Source: Agelas oroides
Taxonomy: Eukaryota; Porifera; Demospongiae; Agelasida; Agelasidae
Assembly (NCBI GenBank): GCA_949130485.1
Contig: OX422183.1
Span: 22,919,202 to 22,983,201, forward strand
DNA length: 64,000 nucleotides
Direction of reading: 5' to 3'
In this document: positions 40,336 through 50,171 of the stretch, piece after piece
How the letters are laid out: every line of letters starts with the position of its first letter
How positions within the stretch are numbered: the stretch's first letter is position 1
Program-made: the position numbers and the translations under genes
Notes under the pieces: model-generated
What the model was told of the DNA's origin: nothing
Database searches by the model: none
What the model saw: the letters and a program-made list of their open reading frames with translations, nothing else

Positions 40336-41369
40336 ACGTGAAACCTACATTGACTGGAAACGAGTCTATTAATAGAAATTGAGATGAGTTACTCCCTCTT
40401 CCAGTCAGGCAGTGATCACTCATTCATTCATCTCCAAACTGCCCCACGTGCCACTACAATAAATAGCTAACTATAAGTACCAATGTAGTTAGCTAACATA
40501 TACTGTGTAGTATGTGAAGTAGACAGAAAACACCTCAACCTCATAATCCAAAAGAATGCAGACACTACATAAATATATTCTTGGTGCTCCACACTGTTAA
40601 CTGGTGTAAATCCATAGAGTGTAACTACTTAGCACTCATGGGTGCCGAAACGAGTCCTGCACAGTGGATGACTTTGCATAACATCTGGCCTACTTTTAAG
40701 GGAGATGTAGTCTGTTGATTGTTCATGCATTAACTATACTAGTATGGTAAAATGTTTTTCACATCTTAATTGCATATACATGCATACACTGTACTAAAAG
40801 GATTTCTAATCATGGCGTACGGTGAGTACGCCATATGTAGGGATGACCCCGAAAAAAATGGCGGCCACAATAAAAGTGCACAAATGACACGCTCGAAATG
40901 TCTACGTTAGATTAGTCAAAGGCCTCTATGAGCCATATCAGGCATTACCGAGTGCTTCCATGAACAACGGGACCGTTAACTTTGCTGGAGGGCATCGCTA
41001 AAGTACCAGATCGGCGAGTCGCTAAAACGGGCAAATCGTCTATCTTCTGACTTTCTTCTTTCTTTCTTCTTTCTTCTTTCTTCTGTCAGTGTAACTGTCA
41101 GCCAGGCAAGCACGATAACAGCTGAAGCTATTACAACGATTCAAACGCGAAAAAACAGCATAAATCACCGGGTATTGCACTCACTTACTACTTATCGTTA
41201 TCGTAGAACTCGAACTATTCTTCAGTGATTCTCAAGCACTCCGATGTTAATGCTCAGTGCTATACGCCATTTTACTAGAATATCATTATTCATAGCAAGT
41301 AATGAGCACATGTAGTTTGCAAGTGCAGCAGTTTCTACTGACTGTAGCTGAAGTCAATTTGTAGTTGCT
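40336..41369. other. No gene recognised; CT-rich microsatellite
   Basis: CTTTCTTCTTTCTTTCTTCT-type repeat at 41049-41085 and a small GGCGTACGGTGAGTACGCC hairpin at 40813-40831; otherwise anonymous. Confidence 0.4.
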
Positions 41370-41483
41370 AGTCATATAACCCACCTAGATACGAGGTATA
41401 CTTGATGGTCAAAACACTAGCTGGTACTTGCCAGCTGGTGTTTTAACCATCAAGTTATTCGTATCTAGGTGGGTTATATGACT
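41370..41483. repeat. 114-bp hairpin AGTCATATAACCCACCTAGA
   Basis: Arms of about 48 bp, nearly perfect (left TACGAGGTATACTTGATGGT, right ACCATCAAGTTATTCGTA), with inner ACTAGCTGGT/ACCAGC(TGGT) pairing. Likely a foldback MITE; no direct repeat was found at its edges. Confidence 0.85.
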
Positions 41484-42772
41484 CAGAACACTAGCCACTG
41501 ATATTCAATTTTTATTGCCAACTTTCACATTTACAACAATGCATATAGTACACATACAATGTTTACTGCAAGTGGATGGTAGCATTTTGGCTGGTGTCTT
41601 CTTAAGGTGGCAGAGAACCCTGTTACTTTCAAGGTCAACAAACCTGGAATCCAAGCTGGTAGACTTCTTTGTCTTGTTAAAATTTTAGCGCACCGTCAGT
41701 TTTGGGAGTCTTCAACCGTTCACTGTCCGTAAAATTGGGGATTTTCCCCATTTCCTGTCGGCATTGCCATCCAATAATCAGTTTATAATTAAGTTAGTTA
41801 AGATGTGGCCTGGCGGAACCCCTCATGTGGTGGTCGGAACTTTGAAGATAAGCTTAGATCGACTTAAAAAAATAATAATAATAAAAAAAATTAAAAAAAA
41901 CAAGGAGTTTAGTAGAGTGCTGTAGTGTCAGTAGCTGTGAGTAGTACGTAGTGCCTGCTTGTGAAAGCAAGCTTGTGTCTAGAAGCAGCAGAAAGGCCAC
42001 AGTGGCCAAGACTGTACTCATTGGGCAGGCCCAGGTCTTGCGATCGTATGCCTAGCCTAGTTGGTGACCGTGGCCAGGTGCTTCGAGTGCTGGGCTGGGC
42101 TTTAACTAGAATACGCAATTTATCGTTGGTGCTACACTCTGGTACCCAAGGGAGCTGAACGGTGGTTGTGTGTGGAACAGAGCAGTGAGTTGTTTAGCGA
42201 CATAAGGGGGAGAGGTGGGGCTAGCAATGCTTGCTTGCACTCATGAATGAGCCCCTCCCGTAGACAAGCTGTGAATTTTTTGAAATGTGCATTCATTTTG
42301 GTGCAGTCAAAGTTGTCCATTCCAAGAGTAGTGACAAACATGAGTCTAGCCTGACTTTGAGAGTAGCTCTGAACAAAAGCTGGCACAGACTGATTTGAGA
42401 TACATTGGTGGTTAGGACGCTACCTACAGTGAGCGTGTAGATGCGTCCATCGAGTGGCAATTTTGGTTCATGAATATATTAATGAGCTACTAAAACCCTT
42501 TTTTAGAATTAGGCAAAGCAAGATTGCCCTAAACCAAACCCTAACCCTGAAACTAGGAGTAACACTGGTCCTGACTGTAACCCAGGTTTATGTTTTCGTT
42601 AACCTCCGCCGAGAGACTTCCACCGCCACCTTAACATCCTCCTTTTGTGTTGTGCTTCTGAGTTTTCTCCAACGCAGCAAGTAGGAGCCTATTGGTAGCT
42701 TGGTATGCTAGAACTGCTCTAGTGCAGCTAGTAGCACTGAGTCAACAGTGCATGCACAGCAAAAACAACAAG
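41484..42772. other. No gene recognised
   Basis: It includes an AT run (41868-41902) and a short telomere-like stretch AAACCAAACCCTAACCCTGAA (42531-42551). A minus-strand frame at 42132-42386 (84 codons, FDCTKMNAHFKKFTACLREG) is open but has no homologue I recognise; coding status is unsupported. Confidence 0.35.
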
Positions 42773-42902
42773 CCGTTAACGACAGGACGTTAGCATCCGT
42801 ATGCTATACTGTATTTATACCAGCCCTAATCCAACCCTAACCCCACCCTAACCATATAAATCATTGTATAGCATACGGATGCTAACGTACTGTCGTTAAT
42901 GG
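42773..42902. mobile_element. Foldback MITE with telomere-like loop
   Basis: Left arm CCGTTAACGACAGGACGTTA, then GCATCCGTATGCTATAC, and its inverse at 42866-42902 enclose CCCTAATCCAACCCTAACCC, then CACCCTAACC. CAAAAACAAC occurs on both sides (42760-42769 and 42908-42917), a few bases outside the arms, and may be the target duplication. Confidence 0.75.
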
Positions 42903-42919
42903 AAATCCAAAAACAACGG

Positions 42920-43035
42920 TATCATGGAAGTTCATACCAAAAGAGTATGACCTTTATCCCAACGAATTTCATACCTATGGTATGAATTGAGCGAGTATGA
43001 CTTTCATACTTTCAGCGGTGCGTAGTTCATACCGC
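42920..43035. repeat. Cluster of TCATAC/GTATGA words
   Basis: TTCATACC, GTATGACC, TTCATACC, GGTATGAA, GTATGACTTTCATAC and TTCATACCG occur within 110 bp, forming overlapping small palindromes. Confidence 0.6.
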
Positions 43036-43271
43036 GGATGGGAGAAGACGTTCTACCGAAGCTGCGTGTGAACTTCACTTTGTTCACCGATTCTGAGGTC
43101 AGGCACGTGCGCTGTGATTACGTAATGCATTACTCGAGTGTATGTAAGAGAGGGAAAGTTGGCGTGTCCGAAACACAGAAAAGCAAGGTGAGGGCGAAAT
43201 TTATGTAAAGCTAGTCTAAAATGCCCCTGCAAAGTGATAGTCTGATAGTTGAGGTAGAAATAAGGGATCTG

Positions 43272-43335
43272 TGCCTGCCAGTGGCACACATGTATGTACA
43301 ATGATTTATATAAGTAACGTGTGCCACTGGCAGGC
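43272..43335. repeat. Hairpin GCCTGCCAGTGGCACAC
   Basis: ~19-bp arms (GCCTGCCAGTGGCACACATG / ACGTGTGCCACTGGCAGGC) around a 25-base AT-rich loop. Confidence 0.85.
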
Positions 43336-43526
43336 TACATACTCTTGATGACACCCCAGCTTGATGTGCTCAAGCATCTTGGCCATGCAAACTCTGATGA
43401 CAACAGATCAGCAGAATTGAAGCGATTTTACCAGTTATCGCTGTTTGGGATGATGTTCGAATGAAGTATGGCCTTAGTTTAGATCAGAAGAAGCTACATG
43501 AAAGCTACCAAATTGTTTATCATCAG

Positions 43527-43585
43527 AAAATGGCAACCCCAACAAACTCTGCATTATGCAGAGTTTGTTGGGATTGCCATTTTCT
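43527..43585. repeat. Hairpin GAAAATGGCAACCCCAACAA
   Basis: 29-bp arms with one mismatch (ACCCC against ATCCC), meeting at TGCATTATGCA without a loop of note. Confidence 0.9.
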
Positions 43586-43830
43586 CCCCAAGGAGCTGGA
43601 ATAACTCCATGGTGGGTGTCATTAACTTTATGCCTTGGCTGATGATCACATAAGCCAGACCAAACCAACCACAGCACAGATTGTGTTCAGTGTCATGCAC
43701 AGGGAAGGGTCAGGTGGCTTCTCAGAGGGTTTGTGTGTTTGTGGAATGCACTCAGAGGAAAAGCTGATTGCTAGCTTTTGAAAGAGAATTCAAGTTTAAA
43801 ATTGGTACCTGTGCACTCTTTAGTTAAACC

Positions 43831-43957
43831 TAGCCTCGTTCCCAGGCCTCCACCCATTTTTTGTTCTTCGGTTGCGTTCAGTATAATACATGGAAGTGAA
43901 AGAGCGATACTGAACGCAAACCGAAGAACAAAGTACAGGTGCCTGGGAACAAGGCTA
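43831..43957. mobile_element. 127-bp foldback MITE, CCTCGTTCCCAGGC ends, 9-bp target duplication
   Basis: TAGCCTCGTTCCCAGGC faces GCCTGGGAACAAGGCTA, with an inner inverted pair TTTGTTCTTCGGTTGCGTTC. It is flanked by AGTTAAACC at 43822-43830 and 43958-43966, a perfect 9-bp duplication. Half-sites of this family recur at 4275-4325, 27110, 27944, 32005 and 51415. Confidence 0.92.
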
Positions 43958-44049
43958 AGTTAAACCCACCCTCTCACCAAAAAGTGTCTGCTGACACAAG
44001 CCAAATACCTAATTGGGCTTACTCCAGATTTTTAATCAGTAATGTAATG

Positions 44050-44444
44050 GAGTCTCGCAGGCCCGACCCACTTCCGCAAAAGAAGGGAAGGGTCTGGTGA
44101 ACTGCGTATACAAGCCATGTCCCACTGGAATGGAATTAGCTGGATGACGTAACCAGATATCAAATAATGCACTCTTGAATTTACCTGTTGCGGAGTAAGC
44201 ACGCTCCTCGAGAAGTATAGTCGAAGTGTTTTGTACAGCTTCTGCAGTAGCGGAAAAGATGCCCTAGCTCTCTTTCACCATTTACAAGACTGCTATTGCT
44301 ACTCAAACAGTCATGTAATGCATCATTTGACAAAATACTGCAATGTGATTGTACCACACTATACAGTGCAGTGGGACACAGCTTGTATACGCATTTCACC
44401 AGACCCTTCCCTTTTTGCGGAAGTAGGTCTGGCTTGTGAGACTA
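44050..44444. mobile_element. 395-bp MITE, AGTCTCGCAGGCC ends
   Basis: The left arm (AGTCTCGCAGGCCCGACCCA, CTTCCGCAAAAGAAGGGAAG, GGTCTGGTGAA.TGCGTATAC) is inverted at the right end with few changes, arms ~80 bp. Flanks AATGTAATG and AATATAATG (44041-44049, 44445-44453) form a 9-bp duplication with one mismatch. Single ends of the family lie at 39504, 48910 and 57945. Confidence 0.85.
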
Positions 44445-44734
44445 AATATAATGCAGGAGCAAGTAAAAGTACTTCAATTGTGCTGCTAAAAACTTGCGAT
44501 TCTTCAACACAAAGCATTTATTTATCCTTCATCTAAAATTACAAAGCTTCAGCACAAGGATTCTGGCTTTTGTCACAAGACCCTTTCTCTGTTGGTTAGG
44601 TTTTAGCACGAGACTGGTAGACAACAAAATTAAGTAGCTGAGTGATTTACAGCCATCTGTCTGATTGGCCGCACTCAACACACGAATGCTCATCAAGTCA
44701 CCAGACCTTTATCTGTGAACAGGAGGGAGACATG

Positions 44735-45083
44735 ACGTCACATCATAGTGGCAATTAATGTGCTGTGATGACATTCCAAGGGCAAGAATTGTGAATTAGT
44801 GCTACAAACAAGAGTGGTTCTATGAATGAAGTCAGGATGAGTGCATTCAGTTTTCAACTGTGCTGAAGCCGTCTGACAGGCTAGACCTGTACATTGCTAG
44901 TTTAATGGTCAGTTGTTCATGAGAAGCAATTTTGACTAGCCAGGCGGCTTCAGTTTTGTTGAAAAATCCATGTGCCCACATCGGTTTCGTCCATAGAGCA
45001 CTAGTTGTAGCTTGTATTCATGGTTGTTGCCCTTGGAATATCGTACAGCACATTGTCAATGCCACATGATCACCATGGCCCAG
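44735..45083. mobile_element. ~350-bp foldback MITE
   Basis: GTGGCAATTAATGTGCTGTG, then ATGACATTCCAAGGGCAA is inverted at 45020-45075 (TTGCCCTTGGAATATCGTAC, AGCACATTGTCAATGCCAC). The outer limits are approximate. Confidence 0.65.
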
Positions 45084-46206
45084 TGTGGTGGTGCGTATTA
45101 TGTCATTGCTGAATGCTAGGAATTTCATTCTAATCCATTAATGTGATGTTTACTATTCCCATTGTTCTCTTTAGATGCAAAACACAAAGATCCAAGTTTC
45201 CGAGACAGTCACAGATCTCTACCAAATTTGAAGACACAGTAGCACTTTGCTTGTGTCACTGTTCTCATCTTCAGCTAGATAATATGCATCTAAAATTTTG
45301 CATATTGATTTCATTTCAGTGAACCTAGTGTATATTTTACTTTATCAGAGAGTTTAGTACTTTTTCTACATTGGCTGTGATTTCCATTTGTTTTAGCTTG
45401 CATGAAGACTTCATTCTGCAAAGCCAAACCCTACATATTGGCATGCGTAGCCTGTACACACCGCCAGTGCCAGCATACGTTCAGTTCGGCGCGCGAATGC
45501 GCGCATCAGCATATTCTGTCACGTGGTAATCATGTGCCTTCTGTCATCAGAGTCGGTGAACAAATTTGCAAAGTGAATCCCCTTCATACCCCGCTGCACG
45601 CGATGTTATTAGGTCAAAGGTCAAAAGAGTCCGTGGATGAGAAATCTATTTATGCGTTTAAGAAATTTTATATTCAGCATGCAGTCGATGCGACATAGCC
45701 ATGCAGCAGTGATCCCCGTGTCTCAAGACAGATTTCTTATGCAGGTAAGTCGATAGCTGATGAGAAATTCTGTTGAAAATTTGGATTTATCTGTGTACTT
45801 ACTTAGGGGTAGATAGGAGGTTGATTTGCTACACACTAGCAAATGCAATGAATGTTCCCATGCTTCCATCCTCCTACGAGGGTAGTCATTTTTATGGGCA
45901 CCATAGTTAGTGATACCAAATGAAAATTTCATTTGTTGATAATATTCTATTTTTTGACACCAAAAAATTTTATAACTCTTGCTCTACCATATGCTTCAAG
46001 AATTAAACAAATATCTCCTTCAGTTCCTGAGATAGGAATTTTTTTAAGTATGGCAAGTCATTGAAAGTCTGTGCACTACTTTGCTATATAAACTGTGGCA
46101 CCAGTAGAGTACACTATCACTTCATTAGCAACTACTTATCAAAACCACCATAAAACACATCCCAAGGGACCACATAATTACACAGATATGGTACAAAAAA
46201 ATATAT
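45084..46206. other. No gene recognised
   Basis: A 98-codon plus-strand frame at 45402-45698 lacks any recognisable domain or splice context. The last few hundred bases should be 3' UTR of the minus-strand gene that ends at 46207. Confidence 0.35.
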
Positions 46207-46759
46207 TCAGTCTACAAAATTTATATCCCCTCTCTCAATGTCTATAAATAGGTTCAGTGACAGTACTGTATCCTCACCATCGTATATCACGTTAAACCAG
46301 TCAGTAGTTCCTGGAACCAGACTTAAAATCTTCCCATAATACAAGTGTTCTGAGCCATCAGGTTCTCTCCATTTGTGGCATATACGCCTCCCAATTAAAC
46401 TCTCTTGTGTAGCAATGAAAGGTGAGCTAGGTGTTGACATAGATGTATGTGACAGAGAAATTAGTGACAATAAATTGCCCATAACCTCATCAACTGTCAG
46501 TTTCTTCTTGTTCTTGCTCATGAAAAACAACTCCCGTGGACCACTTTGCTCAAGTACTTTGAATGATGAGTCACATATAGATTTTACAGATTCATAAAAC
46601 TTTATCCACGAAGTGCCTCTACTTTTTCGAATTTGACTTAGTTCATATATAGGTCCCTTCTTGATATTAGCAATTTTCATTGTTGGTGGATGCTCATCAA
46701 TAGTTAGTCCAAGGTTCTTACAATACTCGCCAGCATACTCAGCCATTGTAGCCATTATC
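46207..46759 (-). CDS. Terminal exon with C-terminal Tudor-like domain
   Basis: A clear acceptor (TTGTACACTTGCAG) ends at 46760, and the frame is open for ~180 codons to TGA at 46207. The N-terminal part (EYAGEYCKNLGLTIDEHPPT, WIKFYESVKSICDSSFKVLE) is helical. The last ~60 residues (LIGRRICHKWREPDGSEHLY, YGKILSLVPGTTDWFNVIYD, GEDTVLSLNL) match a Tudor/chromo-like barrel seen in many uncharacterised cnidarian and sponge proteins, where it often accompanies transposon-derived genes. The pattern is IG.RI.HKW...G...YYG.I...VPG...WFNV.YDGE. The barrel probably binds a peptide or nucleic acid; this is inference. Codon use looks coding and no stop interrupts it. Upstream exons on the minus strand (above 46760) were not identified with confidence, so the gene is incomplete here. 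Confidence 0.7.
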
Positions 46760-47436
46760 CTGCAAGTGTACAAGAGTAGTGAAGGAGTTAACCTCGGATA
46801 GAGAACACATTGGTGTTATATTTAAAACTTAGAGCAACAGTAATTGTACAAAAAATGGTTCACTACCTCCCGCACTTTTCCGTTAGAGATAATTTATGCT
46901 TAACATTCCCAACAAGGGTAATTTTGCCTGCTGATTCTGAATATTGGTGTTACATTGTTGTACTCTCCCCGGATATGCCTAAAACGACTAATACCTGACC
47001 TTTACGTTGTAGCTAGCATAAAAATAACACCAGGTTCAAAATCAGCAATACAAAATACCCCTAGGTACGACTTACTTGTTCGTTTCACGCGATTGTTGAC
47101 TTATAATTCTTTACTGAACTTCGGTGCCATTGCTTGAATTCAACTTTTCATAAATTTGAGCACGCCCATTTTTATATTGAAATGCATATGCGGATAATTG
47201 GAGAAAAAGTTTGACGATCATTATCTAAGCAACCGCTGGACGAAATCTCACCGGACCAAGCTTGTTGTGAAGGTCTATCACTCTAGAATAAGGATCTGTT
47301 ACTAAAATAGACTACAAAAAAGTGAGCTAGCTTCAGTGATTTTTTCTTTAAGTGCAGTAGTTTTGGTTAGTATCTGGAATGGCTACCATAGTCACAGTAG
47401 CAGCTAAAGTCAGACTAGAAACCGTATGTAAACTAG
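46760..47436. other. Upstream exons of the Tudor-like gene not identified
   Basis: A minus-strand ATGGCACCGAAGTTCAGTAA (near 47134) and several GT sites could be a first exon, but no join keeps the frame convincingly. Confidence 0.3.
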
Positions 47437-48870
47437 ATTTTCCCGTTCCAATCCAGCACAGGTGTACATGTACCAGAGCTAAAAAACAATTATGAATTTA
47501 CAGGTAGAGTGGAGTGGATTGATACCTAGTTTGTCCTATTTGAAGTAGTTTTGGTCTCGTAGGTTTGAAAAAGCTAAGGCGATTGACCATCGAGTTGATG
47601 TTCGGTTGGGTGTAAACTACAATTTCCCGTTCCAGTCCAGCACACAGTGTGCCAGACTTACAAACCAATTTGATATTATGAATGTACAGGTAGAGTGGAG
47701 TTGATTGATACCTAGTTTGTGCTGTTTGAAGTAGTTTTGGTCTCCTAGGTTTGAAAAAGCTAAGGCGATTGACCATCGAGTTGATATTCGGTTGGGTGTA
47801 AACTACAATTTCCCGTTCCACTCCAGCACACAGTTTGCCAGACTTACAAACCAATTTGATATTATGAATGTACAGGTAGAGTGGAGTTGATTGATACCTA
47901 GTTTGTGCTGTTTGAAGTAGTTTTGGTCTCGTAGGTTTGAAAAAGCTAAGGCGATTGACCATTGAGTTGATATTCGGTTGGGTGTAAAATACAATTTCCT
48001 GTTCCAGTCCAGCACATAGTTGGCCACACTTACAAACCAATTTGATATTATGAATGTGCAGGTAGAGTGGAGTTGATTGATACCTAGTTTGTCCTATTTG
48101 AAGTAGATTTGGTCTCCTAGGTTTGAAAAAGCTAAGGCGATTGAGCATCGAGTTGATATTCGGTTGGGTGTAAACTACAATTTCCCGTTCCAGTCCAGCA
48201 CACAGTTTGCCAGACTTACAAACCAATTTGATATTATGAATGTACAGGTAGAGTGGAGTTGATTGATACCTAGTTTGTCCTATTTGAAGTAGTTTTGGTC
48301 TCATAGGTTTGAAAAAGCTAAGGCGATTGACCATCGAGTTGATATTCGGTTGGGTGTAAACTACAATTTCCCGTTCCACTCCAGCACACAGTTTGCCAGA
48401 CTTACAAACCAATTTGATATTATGAATGTACAGGTAGAGTGGAGTTGATTGATACCTAGTTTGTGCTGTTTGAAGTAGTTTTGGTCTCGTAGGTTTGAAA
48501 AAGCTAAGGCGATTGACCATCGAGTTGATATTCGGTTGGGTGTAAACTACTATTTCCCGTTCCAGTCCAGCACATAGTTGGCCAGACTTACAAACCAATT
48601 TGATATTATGAATGTACAGGTAGAGTGGAGTTGATTGATACCTAGTTTGTCCTATTTGAAGTAGATTTGGTCTCCTAGGTTTGAAAAAGCTAAGGCGATT
48701 GAGCATCGAGTTGATATTCGGTTGGGTGTAAACTACAATTTCCCGTTCCAGTCCAGCACACAGTTTGCCAGACTTAAAAAACAATTTGATATTATGAATG
48801 TACAGGTAGAGTGGAGTTAATTGATACCTAGTTTGTCCTATTTGAAGTAGTTTTGGTCTCATATATAGTT
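47437..48870. repeat. 186-bp satellite, ~7.6 copies, three-monomer higher-order period
   Basis: Monomers begin GTAGAGTGGAGTTGATTGAT at 47504, 47690, 47876, 48062, 48248, 48434, 48620 and 48806, spaced exactly 186 bp. Variants recur every three monomers (558 bp): TGTGCTGTTTGAAGTAG...CTCGTAGG, then TGTCCTATTTGAAGTAGATT...CTCCTAGG, then ...TTTTGGTCTCATAGG. Because 186 is 62 codons, one minus-strand frame stays open for 509 codons with a 62-residue repeat (e.g. IHNIKLVCKSG, YTQPNINSMVNRLSFFKP). I regard that frame as a consequence of the period and not as a gene. Confidence 0.93.
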
Positions 48871-48938
48871 TTGGTCTCATATACTGAAAGCGATCGGTGC
48901 TGTGGAACGGAAAGGGTCTGGCTTGCGAGACTATAGTC
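48871..48938. mobile_element. Solo end of the AGTCTCG MITE family
   Basis: GGAACGGAAAGGGTCTGGCT, then TGCGAGACTATAG corresponds to the right end of the element at 44050-44444. It directly abuts the truncated last satellite monomer. Confidence 0.6.
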
Positions 48939-49850
48939 TTGAATGTAGAAACTGTGGAGTGCATGAGCTGGGTCTGTATGGTATGTTGGAGTAAGTTATG
49001 TTGTGAAATTTTATTGCTGCTGAACACGGCAAATATGGGTCGTCTTTTATGTAGAAGGCTGTATATTGTTCAGTGTTCATTTAGTGGGTGTGAATAGACT
49101 AGGTGCATGTAGAGAGTTTTGTGGTGTGCATAGTTGGCAAAATGGCACAAGATGTAGGGATGGTGTGAAATTGTTGTGGTGTCATTCCCATCTAGTTTGG
49201 TTGGTTTTTGAGGGTTCCAGCCCTACATGCACTTGTTTTCATTCAGAAAACTTTTTTGTGACTTGTCAATATATGAATTCTACTGTACATAATACATATC
49301 AGGTCATATGTGTTCAATCCATCTGTGAAGGAATAAACCATGGAATATTAAGTTGCTGATTATTGCAATGAAACTTTTATACTATAATTATAGACCATGT
49401 TAGAAGATGAAAAATGTAATTATGCATTCACAGCATTTTAACTTTATGCCAATAACTACTGTTTTCACCCCGGAAAATACACGATATTTGACCAAAGTAG
49501 ACAAAATGGATATCAAACAGTTCCATTTGGTGTGTACATTTATGATTTGATATTTGTGTTCTTTTCGAATAAGTGTGCTGAAAATAGTCTATGCATACAA
49601 CAAGTATATGTTTATTTCAAGTATGCAGCTTACTGAGCAGTATGCAAGGGCATGTGTCCTCCTTTCTATTTCTATGGAATAAAGGGATTCATAGAGCATG
49701 TATGACTGTATAATATTATCTCTGTTTGCATATAGCTCTACAATAAGAATTGGAGGATTCAGTGTAACCTTAGATCTATATACACCAAACAGTGAAAGTT
49801 CACAACTGCTCTAAAGATGCAAATGTTTGACATTGTATACTTTATTGCCT
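48939..49850. other. No gene recognised
   Basis: Anonymous DNA between the satellite and the poly(A) signal of the receptor gene; only short frames. Confidence 0.35.
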
Positions 49851-49856
49851 GCAAAA
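49851..49856 (-). promoter_or_regulatory. Candidate poly(A) signal AATAAA of the receptor gene
   Basis: Minus-strand AATAAA about 320 bp downstream of the TGA at 50172-50174, a reasonable 3' UTR length. Confidence 0.35.
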
Positions 49857-50171
49857 ATTTGAAGCAGTATATATGATCGATTCTAAGTACTTGATAGTTC
49901 AGATCCTTACTTCTGTGCCTACACACTCACATTTTTCATTTCAACTGTTTCACTACCTGCAGTTGTAGCAAAGAACAATTTATCACAAAGGCATTCACTA
50001 TATATCAGTCAGCATACATCCATTATCAAACATACAAGTGTAGTATATACATATTGTACTTGATCCCTGTAATTATACAGTTCTCACTTTTGGTACCATT
50101 GGAACTCTTTTTACAGGCACCTGTAAAGACGACAATGGATGATATATTCAAGATAGCCGTTTACTCTTATT

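Noticed and set aside
42132..42386. 84-codon minus-strand frame (FDCTKMNAHFKKF...)
   Set aside because: Plausible composition, but no homology, splice signals or conservation can be shown from the sequence alone.
47498..49027. A 509-codon minus-strand frame with 62-residue repeats
   Set aside because: It is the by-product of a 186-bp (3 x 62) satellite; there is no start context, signal, domain or codon bias beyond the repeated monomer.
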